DNA from: Rhizodiscina lignyota
Taxonomy: Eukaryota; Ascomycota; Dothideomycetes; Aulographales; Rhizodiscinaceae
NCBI GenBank assembly: GCA_010015805.1
Contig: ML978130.1
Location: forward strand, 248,001 to 312,000
Direction of reading: 5' to 3'
Length of the DNA stretch: 64,000 nucleotides
The notes beneath the pieces were generated by a model. It was not told where the DNA came from. It searched no databases and saw only the letters and a list, made by a program, of their open reading frames with translations. The number at the start of each line of letters is the position of its first letter. The stretch's first letter is position 1. The translations under genes were made by a program, and so were the position numbers. Shown here in pieces: positions 46,537 to 56,386 of the stretch.

Positions 46537-47295
46537 TCAGCTAGTGGCACTCGCCTCTGCCAACGCTGTAGCTCCGGCCAATACCGTATGGATACCCATG
46601 AGACTGGCCAGGTTGTACACTTCCATGATCTCACTCGGCGTCGCGCCATACCTGAGTGCGTTGCGGATGTGCGTCTTCAAGCCCGGCGCATACAGATGCG
46701 TGCACGCGCAATCTATAGCGCAGTACATGAGCTCCTTGGTCTTCGCGTCCAGAAAATTCCTATCCGACCGGAATGGCACTGAGGAGAACTCGGTATATGC
46801 TTCGAAGAACAACGGATCGAGTCTCAGGATGGTCTCCCAGTGCGGCGACCAATAGCCTCGCTTTGCCGAGAAATCTGCTTTCAGATGTTGTTGTCGCTCG
46901 TCGAGGGGATCCACCTGCGCACTAACACCAGTCTCCTGCAGAACTTCCATGAGACATGGGACACCGACACTTGTAGCGTGGACTCCGAGGACGGAACTAA
47001 GTTCTAGGGTCTCCATGATTTCTTGTCGGGTGGCTCCTGCTGCAAGAGCGGCGGCGGTGTGAGCTCTGATTCCCGGCTCATACAATGTCGTAGTCGAGGC
47101 ATTTACCGCTAAGAGAACCAGTTCTTGGGTCTTATACGGGAGAGTCTTCTTGTTCATTGGAACGGACCGAAGTTTAAGATATGCGGCAAAGTAGACTGGG
47201 TCCGCTTGGAGGATAGTCTCCCATGCTGGCCCCCAGATGCCCCCTTGGGCGACGAATGTTTCTTTCAAATTTGCGGCGTCGACATTTTGGGCCAT
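46537..47295 (-). CDS. Double carboxymuconolactone-decarboxylase-domain protein
   Basis: Seen: one frame of 252 aa without intron from ATG 47295. Two halves, about residues 8-115 and 133-245, repeat the same pattern: GIWGPAWETILQADPVYFAAYLKLRSVP then KTQELVLLAVNA, and GYWSPHWETILRLDPLFFEAYTEFSSVP then KTKELMYCAIDC. Each half ends with an H-x3-A-x3-GAT-x-EIME helix set. This is an internal duplication of the CMD/AhpD fold. The first half lacks the redox Cys pair of AhpD peroxidases; the second has CAIDCAC, which is spaced differently. Known: the family includes lactone decarboxylases and alkylhydroperoxidases. Inferred: an enzyme of aromatic or small-acid metabolism in the cytosol, or a binding relative; not resolved. 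Confidence 0.9.
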   Translation of the reverse strand: MAQNVDAANLKETFVAQGGIWGPAWETILQADPVYFAAYLKLRSVPMNKKTLPYKTQELVLLAVNASTTTLYEPGIRAHTAAALAAGATRQEIMETLELSSVLGVHATSVGVPCLMEVLQETGVSAQVDPLDERQQHLKADFSAKRGYWSPHWETILRLDPLFFEAYTEFSSVPFRSDRNFLDAKTKELMYCAIDCACTHLYAPGLKTHIRNALRYGATPSEIMEVYNLASLMGIHTVLAGATALAEASATS

Positions 47296-47886
47296 TTTGA
47301 CTGAAATAGATGTGAAATAAGCTCAAACCAACAAACCTTTTCGCCACAATGTTCATGTTTTAAAGGGAGGCCACCGAGGTTGTACCCCGCCTACTTCCGT
47401 TCTCAAGCGGAGAATCATTGTGCGCAATTCAATCCCAACTCTGCCATGGACATTAATGACACAACCACAGCCGCGACAAATTCATTACTTTCTGACTTTA
47501 TCAAAGTGAGTCACTTCACGTTGACTGTTCTTATGCTCGCGAGCCAAGGTCGGGGCCCGATATCGGGATATCGCGGGTGGCGTCTGTGGCGTGACAGTCA
47601 CTCAATGTCAACGCCAGCAAGATCTCGTTCCGTTCTCACACGAGTGCTGCAATACGAAGCTCTTGGTCGCGCAATCAAATGAGAAATCATTCTAATATCA
47701 TGCAAATCTTCTGGTCATGTTGGACCACCTGATAGAAGCCATGACCCCTTTTCGCCGGCATCGGCGAGTTTATCAACGTTTAAGTATGAACTGTCCAGCT
47801 ACCCTCGACGAGTTTCTTTCATCATTCCGAACATTTCAACATCAATCAAACCTTCAAATTGTTCCTCATACAAGAATCATCTTGTA
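47296..47886. other. Divergent promoter region, no gene seen
   Basis: Spacer between the CMD-domain gene (-) and the unknown gene at 47887 (+). A frame at 47380-47682 has no domain. The last 70 bp before 47887 are AT/CT-rich, like a leader. Confidence 0.55.
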
Positions 47887-48566
47887 ATGACTACGCAACA
47901 ACTACCGCAACCGACAAATCCATCACACCATCACAGGGATGCGTTTTCAAGAGCTGCAATCGAGCACATCAATGGCTGGAACAGCTTGCTTTGGAACGAC
48001 TACCTGAACTGCGATGCCTTTGCCGCCGAAGCCATCATGCAGGCTGAAAGAGAAGAAATGGAGTACATCGATGCCCAGTGCGCGCAGTCTTTGAAAGACG
48101 CATATCCCGCATTCAAGGCTAGGGTATCTGAAGCTGCAAGAAAAGAGCAGACGATGTCATCAAAGGACATCGAAGGAAAGTGGCAAACGCCGACGGTCGA
48201 AGAACAGGGCGATAACAAGGTCCCTGCAAAACCGAGCGATTCGAAGCAGAACTCGACAGGTAATCCAATCCAATCAAACATTCGGCGCCTCAAACTAATT
48301 TGGATAAAGGTGACAAGCCCGACTACGCACGAGATTTCTCCGGCAGCGGATGGGTTCAGGAACAGCCCTTCGAGGTGGATCCCAAGGAAACGGCCGAAGA
48401 AAGGTGCTCAGCTTGCGGTAAAAAACACCATGAATGTCACTGCCGCAAACACTCGCTGATTCGTGAAGCTGGGAGCCCGAGGGAGGAAATCCACCTGAAT
48501 CTGAATCCCAGAAGAGGATCGCTGGAATACGAACGCCGGGACATGTACGATTTGTATAATCTGTGA
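47887..48566 (+). CDS. Unknown fungal protein with Cys/His knuckle
   Basis: Seen: exons 47887-48259 and 48310-48566 give 209 aa; the 50-bp intron has branch ACTAAT and acceptor AAAG. The N-terminal half is helical and rich in Ala and charged residues (AEREEMEYIDAQCAQSLKDA). The middle is Lys/Gln/Ser-rich. The C-terminal part has CSACGKKHHECHCRKH, a CxxC followed by CHC and His residues that could hold one zinc ion, and a charged tail ending MYDLYNL. No signal peptide or membrane segment. I do not recognise the family. A short frame starting four bases after the stop (48570-48839) might be a further exon if an intron removes the stop, but no good splice sites were found. Confidence 0.6.
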
Positions 48567-50445
48567 AGAATGTCGGATATTCGGAGTTCCGGAGTTTTAA
48601 GGAACAAGAACGACTCTTGTCAAAAATTCGCAGAAAGGAGGCCCGTCTCCAGTCGTGATGGGTATCCAGAGCAGTTAGCAACTTTCGTGTCGCAGTGTCG
48701 ACAAGCTCAGATGCAAAAAACATGTCCAATGGGACTGTATTATATTATGGGAGACCATCGTACTCGGTACATGATGGTAGAGGATAACGAATGTCGAATT
48801 TTCCGAGTCGGAGAAGGCGATATGGACGGACTCCGCTGATAATCAAATGTAATATTCAGAGCTACTTCGCGTCATGAATGACTCTGTTCAACTTGGCTGT
48901 CCTACCTATTGGAAGATCGAAGTACTTCTACACAGGTAGTCTGTTGCATTCCAGCCTCATGCTTTCAACGCCCAGGTGATGGCTCTTAGAAATAAGCAAT
49001 ACATTCTGCATAGTAGATCTAAGATGATATGAGATGTACTCTTTCCAAAACACGGCGGTGATAAATTGGGTTTGTTAAAGGCAAAGGAAAATTCTCAACG
49101 ACGGAGGGTATCGACGCGTCCTTAGTGCATCCGACGCGTACCAGACGCGTTTGCGCTTCACCTAATACGGTTAGCGTATTTTGTAACCTCACATCTTCCA
49201 CACTTTGCCGCCTCTCCGCAATCATGAGCAGTTGCCTCTCAAAAGAAACCTTTGGATCATGCAGTGCGCTCATTTTAACACGTCGATTCGTACTTGCCGG
49301 GTCTTCCTTGGCATGGCAGCTTCCATCTGAGTAACGGATGGGATGACTGTATATCGGCGCTTTTACTGAACAAAACCGTCCCTGTTAGTTCTTGCAATTG
49401 TTTGTTGAGTATTAATCCTTTGCTGCACACTCTATAATGCTCCTAGCAAAATATGCTGTCTATCAGTGTGCACATTTGGCTGCTCTTTACTCCGGCGGAA
49501 TGTGACAATTCCGTCAAACATTCTTCGTGAGAGCTAACCGCTGACCACAGTATCAAATCGATCTTTTCCCGACTTGCACGACTCTCACTCTTTTTGGCAT
49601 AACCAAGGCCACGCGTACACTTGTCAAAGAGCGTTCCGCTCCTCTAATGTCGAGGATGGTTGGAGGGGTGTCGTCTCCACGCTCGGCCATTACCTGAAGT
49701 GGCGTCCTATTCCACCCCCCGGCAACCACATCCGTAACTACCTCTGTGGAACAGTGTCGTCATCTGGAAAGTTGAAAACCGCGTCGGCGCTTTCCGAGTA
49801 TTGTTAGGTACCAAAGCTGCGTGAGGTATCTGGTACCCGTCTTGCCGGCGCCTCGCCCCGAGGACATGAAACGGTTTCGGCCTCAGCTTGGCCCTGCGCA
49901 CGCACAATACCCGCGTGCAGATCAGTGCAGTCCTCAAGCATTCTGAGTTAGCCAGACATTCTATAACTCACCGAATAGCGTTAGGGCAGGGCCCTAGCTT
50001 CCAAGATCTGCATGGGCATTCAATGGGCTCCCAGAGATTTTATGGAGACCCAGATTCAGCGGCAACCGACAGGGACATTATTTTGAGCCTCCTCGAACTG
50101 TAACAGCAAGTCCTCCACGAGCATGATTCTTAAGATGTTTTGGTTCTGCATGGAAGTATGTCAACTATGAGCAGGTTGCTATTGGTAGTTTGTTCTCCAC
50201 CGTGCTCAGTACTATAGGACACTAAACGACGAAAAGCATTCCTACAGCACAATTGACGACCATCCTGTGCAAGTTGTGAAAGTAAGGCCTGATATATCTT
50301 GCACATTCTCCCGTCGATATGTGGAGTCTCCACTTCTGCCTCCGTTCCTTCCACGACAATCCTCACTGTGCAAGCCATAATCTTTATTTCTCTTACATTC
50401 TTTTCCCTGAGTAGAGCTGTGCTCACTTAGTTAAATATATTCAAA
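48567..50445. other. Gene-poor stretch with a GACGCGT cluster
   Basis: 1.9 kb without a supportable gene. It contains three GACGCGT boxes (listed separately). Frames at 48570-48839, 49019-49273 and 50130-50426 have no domain. The end is the promoter of the collagen-like gene. Confidence 0.5.
49113..49150. promoter_or_regulatory. Triple GACGCGT cluster
   Basis: GACGCGT occurs three times in 38 bp, with ACGCGT cores at 49114-49119, 49134-49139 and 49145-49150, all in the same orientation. The core is the MluI cell-cycle box bound by MBF. No gene start lies within 1 kb on the plus strand, so it may instead mark a dispersed repeat. Confidence 0.35.
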
Positions 50446-51336
50446 ATGAAGTTCACAGTCATAGCTGCCGTGGCCTCTCTAGCCTCTCTCGCGGTTGCGC
50501 GTGCCGTCCCCGGCCTTGCGGACGAGATTGCCGCCGCGCTCCCGCATGCCGTAACGGTAACAGAGAGGCGTGCTATCCAAGATGAGATCGCTGCAGCTCT
50601 ACCACACCCAATCAGCGGGATTATCGATACGGAAGGCAAGGTCCCAGTAGATATGGTCTCACGTCAAACCACCGGTCAAAGTACGACTCCCTCCATTGCG
50701 AATTCTCAAGCATCGATAACTAATTCTTTCGAAAGCCAATGCCGCTGCAAAACAGAAGAAGGCCAAGAATGCGAGGAAGGGTAAAAAGGCGGGCGCCACA
50801 GGCGCTACTGGGGTTGGCGGACCGTCTCCCACAGGAGCGATTGGACCTACGGGAACGACTGGGGCCACAGCGGCGGGCACGACTGGTACTGCTACCAGTG
50901 CCAATGGTGGTAAAAAGAAAGGCAAGGGTAATGGGAATGGAAACAAAGCAGGCGGAACAGCAGCTGGAGCAGCAGCCCCTACGGGTGCCGCGGGAGCTAC
51001 AGGAGCGACAGGCGCAAATGGGGCTACTGGCGCCACTGGAGGTTCTGGGACAACAGCACAGGGTCAGGCAGCACAGCAAGGAGGACTTGCTGCTCTCCTC
51101 AGTGGTGCAACAGGCCAAGGCCAGACTGGCGCGACCGGACAACAAGCTGCTGCTCTCGCAGCTCTTCTTAGCGATCTGGAAGGTGCTGCCGGTACAACGA
51201 GCGCGACGGGAGCGACAGGCCAGGCAGGCCAGCAAGGTGCTGCCGGTAGTCTTGGTGCTCTGGGAGGTATGCTATCCACTCAATCAAACCCGTCGCTCGA
51301 TTTTTGGCTAATATTATGATAGCTCTCACCAATTAG
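50446..51336 (+). CDS. Secreted collagen-like Gly-Ala-Thr-rich protein
   Basis: Seen: three exons, 50446-50680, 50736-51266 and 51323-51336, give 259 aa. Introns are 50681-50735 (branch CTAAT, acceptor GAAAG) and 51267-51322 (donor GTATGC, branch CTAAT, acceptor GATAG); the last exon is 14 nt. A signal peptide ([18 protein letters not shown]) is followed by a nonapeptide DEIAAALPH at residues 26-34 and again at 46-54, separated by a dibasic RR. A Lys-rich patch then leads to about 150 residues of broken Gly-x-y triplets, mostly GAT, GPT and GTT, with AALLS helices between. Known: collagen-like secreted proteins occur in fungi. Inferred: an extracellular structural or adhesive protein, possibly KEX2-processed near its N-terminus. 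The long sense frame beginning 50739 is a shadow. Confidence 0.75.
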
Positions 51337-52066
51337 ATAATGAGTCATACGATCAGTGCACACTTCGCTATACTTTGCATCCGAGATACAGGCTCCCACA
51401 GTTGAGTGTGGAGCTATTAGCGCGGTCGACCGGAAATTCTCCCGTCTTGACTAGAGTAATACTATAAATATTATTGCGCGCATACCTCGCATCAATGAAG
51501 CTTTCATGTGCACCGGTGGTGTTTGTCTCTGAGCCTTTCAACAATGTACGACCTCGATATAAAGAGTATGACTACACGTACTTAACATAACTACCTCCGT
51601 CCAGACGGATTGCTTATTCAAGGAACCTCGATCGGGCTCCGTGCCATTATCCTACTGATTGCTTCCACGTGACCTTGTGGTCGATCTGATCTTCACCTCG
51701 CTAATTCTTGGCTCCCCCGTACTCCACAAGGTCAGCTTGACTTCAGCCACTATCGTAAAGGGATGTCTCCGTCTCCGTTCCATTTCCGTTTCCTGGTTCA
51801 CTCTCTCACGTTCTCCACGTTGTCAAAACTATGTCCAGTCACTAATCAGCGTTGCAGGTTCTGTTGCAGGCGTTGGGTCTTTTTGTGGTGGCAGCATTCG
51901 TCTATATTCGTCGTAGAAGGTCAACTTGAGGCAGAGGTTCTCCCCGTTCTGCGGACTTCCAGTACGATCCATTTAAGCTATAGATGACAATACGATAGCA
52001 GTCATTTATGGAGGGAATCACAATCAAATATATTTGAGTACTCAACAATGCTGTACAATGTTGTAT
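51337..52066. other. Convergent intergenic region, no gene seen
   Basis: Holds 3' flanks of the collagen-like gene (+) and the transporter (-). Short plus-strand frames at 51659-51987 have no domain. Confidence 0.6.
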
Positions 52067-54022
52067 TCAAGCCGTCGTCGAAGATTTCGCATCCATCTCT
52101 GTCAACTCCTTCCCCTCCTTTGCAATATCCCCCTCATGATGCAGCGTCGCAGCCACCTGTCCCGTCATCAGATGATCCGTATTCGGCGCGAACCACGTCA
52201 GAATCACAGCAATCGCCGAGAACGCAATGGTGCTTAGATACACAGTCCTATATGCGTCCGCATTCGCCTGCTTGTACGCACTTATGCCGGTGGCAATGAT
52301 CGTGGAATTCGCTCCTTGTACGCTGGCAAACGCGTCCGGGGTGCCAACGGTAATAGCCTGGAGGAACGGCGCCACTGAGTTAGCTGGGAGGCCTGCGTTA
52401 ACCAAAGCTGGAGGCACCTCATCCCCGATCGTGGTGGTAAGACGATTTGTAAGGATTGAGATGTAGACTGCCTGAAGGATGGAGGATATGATAGATCTCA
52501 CAGCGCCTGCCAAACCTCCAGCAACACCAATCTCGCGTTGATCATGGACCAGGATCGCCGCGTTGCTGAGGCAGATACTCTCGTTCCAGCCAATGAACAC
52601 ACAGCCGATATAGATTAGCGCGATCTGTGTCGCCTTATTATCGGGTGTGACAGTCGCGGCACAAGCGAGGAATATACCACCGACGGTGAACACAAACATG
52701 CATTGATATCTCGTCTTGCCGATCGATCGAGCCAGGAGTCCTGCGGATATCTGGCCTGTGATGAAGCCGATGCCAACCAGAACGGAGATGTATCCCACGT
52801 ACATCGGATCGCTGTTCGCATACAGTACTGCGCACTGAGTTGGCCACACGACTGCGAATGCATAGTAGACTCCTGCCCCAAGACCCAAGAGGAGGATGGT
52901 TGCGGACCAGCGACCGTTGAGGAAGAGACGCATTCTGCGGCTATTAATCGGCTGTGTATAACACGCTGAGATACGATGAATACGTACGGCATGAGCGGTT
53001 GTTTTGAGGGCCCATATATCTCCCAGAGTACGAACAGAACTATCACAAAGAAGCCAACAACAATCGCAGCAATCACCGCAGCGGATTTCCACGGATACAC
53101 ACCGCCGCCCCATGAAAGCCCTATTTACGTTAGCAATGACAGGCGAATACGGTGAGACGACCTTACCGAGTAGAAAGACGACAAATCCTGAGGCGAACAA
53201 GAACGTCCCAACATAGTCAAAGTTCTTAACCCAGTACATCTTACTATCAATATCCTGCTTATGTTTCTGCTCGAACGTCGGAGGAAAATAAAAGAGCACC
53301 CAGCAAATGAGTGCCGCACCGTTAATCGCAAGCAGGAACCAATAAACGCCCCTCCAACCAATAGAATACCTAGTGACAAACGCATACGCAATCGCCGGTC
53401 CGAAGCCACTACCCGCAATACTCCAAGGATAAATAAAGCCGCTTCCAAGGTACCGATATTTCATCGGTAGTAATTCCTGCAGCACATACGAGAAGCTCAG
53501 CTGGAATGCCGACGCGGAGCCGAGAAAGACATTCCCGCCGACCAAAACGAGGATGCTAGAGGCTGTTGCGCACACAATGCTTCCAATCATCGCGAGCACA
53601 GCCCCAAGAATCATGAGATACCGGCGGCCGAAGATATCACCCAGGCGTCCAATGATTGGGAACCACACCGCTGAGCACACGGTGTAAACCAGCGAGATCC
53701 AGGCATAGCGGTCGTCGGGTCCAATATCAGCGTTTATCTGCGCGAGGATTGGTGCGGCATACGCGCTGCGATGTTGTTCAGTAGAATGTACATGTCACAG
53801 GAGAAAGAGTACATACAACGCAGCCGTGCCAGCCCAGAGCCCAAACCCGATGGCCGCGAATGAGCCGACGAAGTAGCGTGAGTGATAGTAGCCTTTCGGC
53901 AGCGCTGTTTCGTCGATTTCGAACCCGGTCACTTCTGCGCTGTCGTCGACATTTGGTGGAGTAGGCTCGTGATGGTGCTCGGCTTGATATATCTCAGAGT
54001 CCTTGGCGTCCAACGTAGCCAT
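52067..54022 (-). CDS. MFS transporter, TRI12/siderophore type
   Basis: Seen: four exons, 53817-54022, 53167-53765, 52988-53120 and 52067-52934, give 601 aa. Introns are 53766-53816 (branch ACTGAAC), 53121-53166 (branch CTAAC) and 52935-52987 (donor GTACGT). The N-terminus is hydrophilic with an EHHHEP patch. The first membrane segments are joined by QINADIGPDDRYAWISLVYT, and GRLGDIFGRRY is the MFS loop 2-3 signature. About 14 hydrophobic segments fit the 14-TM drug:H+ antiporter group; EIYGPSKQPLMP and NGRWSATILLLGLGAGVYY match the TRI12 family. The C-terminus is cytosolic and charged. Known: relatives export trichothecenes or carry iron siderophores. Substrate here unknown; no toxin or siderophore synthesis gene is in the window. 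Confidence 0.93.
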
Positions 54023-54835
54023 TTTGCATATCTGTTTTGGTCAATCTCTTCCAAGAATCGAATATTTAATGAATTTCAAACTGGAGGGGAAACCCATGGA
54101 TCAGCGGAACATTTAAGCAGAATGTAGATCATGGAAATGATCTCCGTCGGCTCAAAGGCGTTACTATAATAAGTCTAGCAGCATTGTGCGGTGGGCGCGT
54201 GGTTCCAGACAAACGGAGGGTTTGATGGTAGTGAGGAGATGCACAGGCGGGTAATGATATCCACCAAAATCTCCCCACATTGGGTAAAGCAAAGTTAATT
54301 AGAAAATCGGAAATGATAAACAAGAAATGCTTAGCAGTGACTGTTCAGAGTGAAAACCAACAGTTAATGATAGACGTTGGCGCTGCATGCTGCGAGGGCG
54401 CAATGGGCTCCTGAAGCGGGCGAGAGGTGAAGCTGCTTGCTAGAACGGTTCATGGCCCTAGCGCACAACCGAACCCTTGGGCCCCAAATGCAGGAACAGG
54501 CATCATGCTGGAAACTGTGAACTGATGGATGACGATTGGGAACGTTTGTCAGTAGTAAGTATGTCATTCATCCCTTTGTAGTCTGACGAATCCCTCCTAT
54601 GTCAGGTCGAAGTGTCCCAGGACACTTCAGTCATACGACAAGTACTTGCAGGTCAGTCTGCAGTCGTGCCGAGAGCCCACTATCTAGCTCAACCGGAAAT
54701 TCGATCTTCAGTCGCAATTGCCATATGTCCTCCCCAGACCGGCTCTAGCCCTCTGCATCCAGGATGCTTAGAATTTTCGAAAACAAGCCCTTGCATTTGT
54801 AAAGTAGCACCGGCTCAATATTCAGGGTAATAACT
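54023..54835. other. Intergenic, no gene seen
   Basis: Transporter promoter side and the 3' side of the CFIm25 gene, both minus strand. Short frames at 54129-54323, 54364-54567 and 54612-54830 have no domain. Confidence 0.6.
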
Positions 54836-55763
54836 TCATTCCCCACTTACATTGCCATTCATCTCCACCTGCATGTTATCGCCTTCGCTCGAGTGCGGCT
54901 CCGAGTTCGTAGCATCTCCGCCAGGAGTGGCGGCGATGACCTTGCCGTTCTCGTCCACATATTCGAAGCGATACTTCGAGAGAAGATGAGGAATTGAGGA
55001 TAGCTGAGGACCGTAGCGCGCGGTGTTGTCGAAGAGCTCGAAGATGGGCACAGCGAGCAGCTTCATGTTCTTCGGAACGCTCAGGACCTCTGTGGAATGT
55101 CAGCCATGATTCCACTTTTAGCGGACAGATTTGAAGAGGATAAATTGTGACGTACTGCTCCGCGGAAGATGAATCAGGTACAGCTTCTTGCACTCCTTCG
55201 GGCGCGTGATGTGCGGTGGGATGTACGGGTACATGAAGGTCTCGAAGTTGGGGCGCCACCACTGAGCGAGCGTGTCACCGATCTGCCACTCATCGTTCAC
55301 GCCCTCACCGCTGAACTGCGTGCCGACTGGAGCCAGTCTCTCGTTCAGGCGCGCCTTGAAGCCTTCGATCTCGTCGTCCTCGGGGAGGAGGTAGTCACCG
55401 GGCCTGTATATGATTCGTATCAGGGTTTTGCATATGAGTTTAGAGAGATTACAATTTGAAATAGGCGGACAATTTGAAGAAGGCATTCGCGATCTGAAGC
55501 ATGAGGATATGAGGCGTCTTATGCTCATGGCACAGCAAGATGCCCTCGCAAGTCCTGCGCATGCCATGTTCCTTGTAGTGCTTCTCTAGGCGCTCTAGTC
55601 GAGAAGATACGGACGGGTCTTCTTCTGGCTGAGCATCTTTCGTGCCGAACGTATAGTTGCTAAGAGGGTAGAGGCGGATGGTCTTGGGCTGGTTGGCGTC
55701 GAAAGGCTTGGGGATGATCGGAGGATAGGAGGATTGGGTCGATCCTTGCGGTATTGTCGACAT
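54836..55763 (-). CDS. Cleavage factor Im 25-kDa subunit (NUDT21-like)
   Basis: Seen: exons 55471-55763, 55156-55403 and 54836-55089 give 264 aa, with introns 55404-55470 and 55090-55155 (donor GTACGT). TIRLYPLSNYTFG, KHYKEHGMRRTCEGILLCHEH, ANAFFKLPGDYLLPEDDEIEG, WWRPNFETFMYPYIPPHIT and ELFDNTARYGPQLSSIPHL are the landmark segments of CFIm25 (NUDT21/CPSF5), a NUDIX fold that binds UGUA in pre-mRNA instead of hydrolysing nucleotides; the catalytic Glu set of active NUDIX enzymes is not seen. A C-terminal acidic tail (about 35 residues) is extra compared with the human protein of 227 aa. Two possible donors for intron 1 lie 18 bp apart (starts 55470 and 55452) and both keep frame. GTAAGT at the very end (54848-54853) may be another donor, so the tail is uncertain. 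Confidence 0.92.
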
Positions 55764-56386
55764 GGCTTCGACCCGATTTTGTAGAATCGGATAAAGTTGG
55801 TCGAAGTGCGCGTGGGGATGTAGAAGGAAGGAGATTCCAGCGTATTGTTTTTGTTTGCGCCGCGAGGTTGCCTGACCTCAAGCTCTCCGCGGCACTTTTT
55901 GATATGGCACAAATGCGACAACAGTCCTCCGTAGACAACGCTTTTCCTATTAGAGCAGGTACATATAGGCTCTATTCCAAGCACGCGCCAGGGGTGCTTC
56001 AGCGAAGTCAACGAATCGATGTTTCGACAATTCTTGCTCTAATTTGCGTTGGAAGTGCCAAGTCCGGCGTCCTTGCCATCATGCCCAGCCGCAATTTGAC
56101 ATCAATGCTTTGAGCATTCGGTTTTCGCGACCAACTTCAGCTCGAAGCTGAGGCACAAAGTAGCGTACCAGTAATGGCACTGAATGCGATACCCGCTTAT
56201 GTAGCGCTTATGACGATCGATTTGAGATGCTTTATCGCATGCGCGCGCAGAAATAGGTTAGGCTGTGGCACTTGGTTCGATATACCTTCTTATATGAGCT
56301 TGCCTCCGCAGAATTCGTGTCCTTAGCTCGAACGTTTTATTTTCATCTCCTTCGACTCTTACTTCGCCAATGTCATCTTCTCTGAA
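55764..56386. promoter_or_regulatory. Divergent promoter, CFIm25 / P450
   Basis: 623 bp between two divergent starts. Contains an alternating purine-pyrimidine run GCATGCGCGCGC at 56237-56248. A plus-strand frame at 55754-56113 has no domain. CT-rich sequence precedes the P450 ATG. Confidence 0.5.

Noticed and set aside
48570-48839. 89-codon frame right after the unknown gene
   Set aside because: Starts four bases after the stop, has no recognisable domain and no good splice to the gene before it. Kept only as a remark.
50739-51311. 190-codon Arg/Leu/Gln-rich plus-strand frame
   Set aside because: Out of frame with the Gly-triplet exon, which is spliced to a signal peptide and has consistent introns on both sides.
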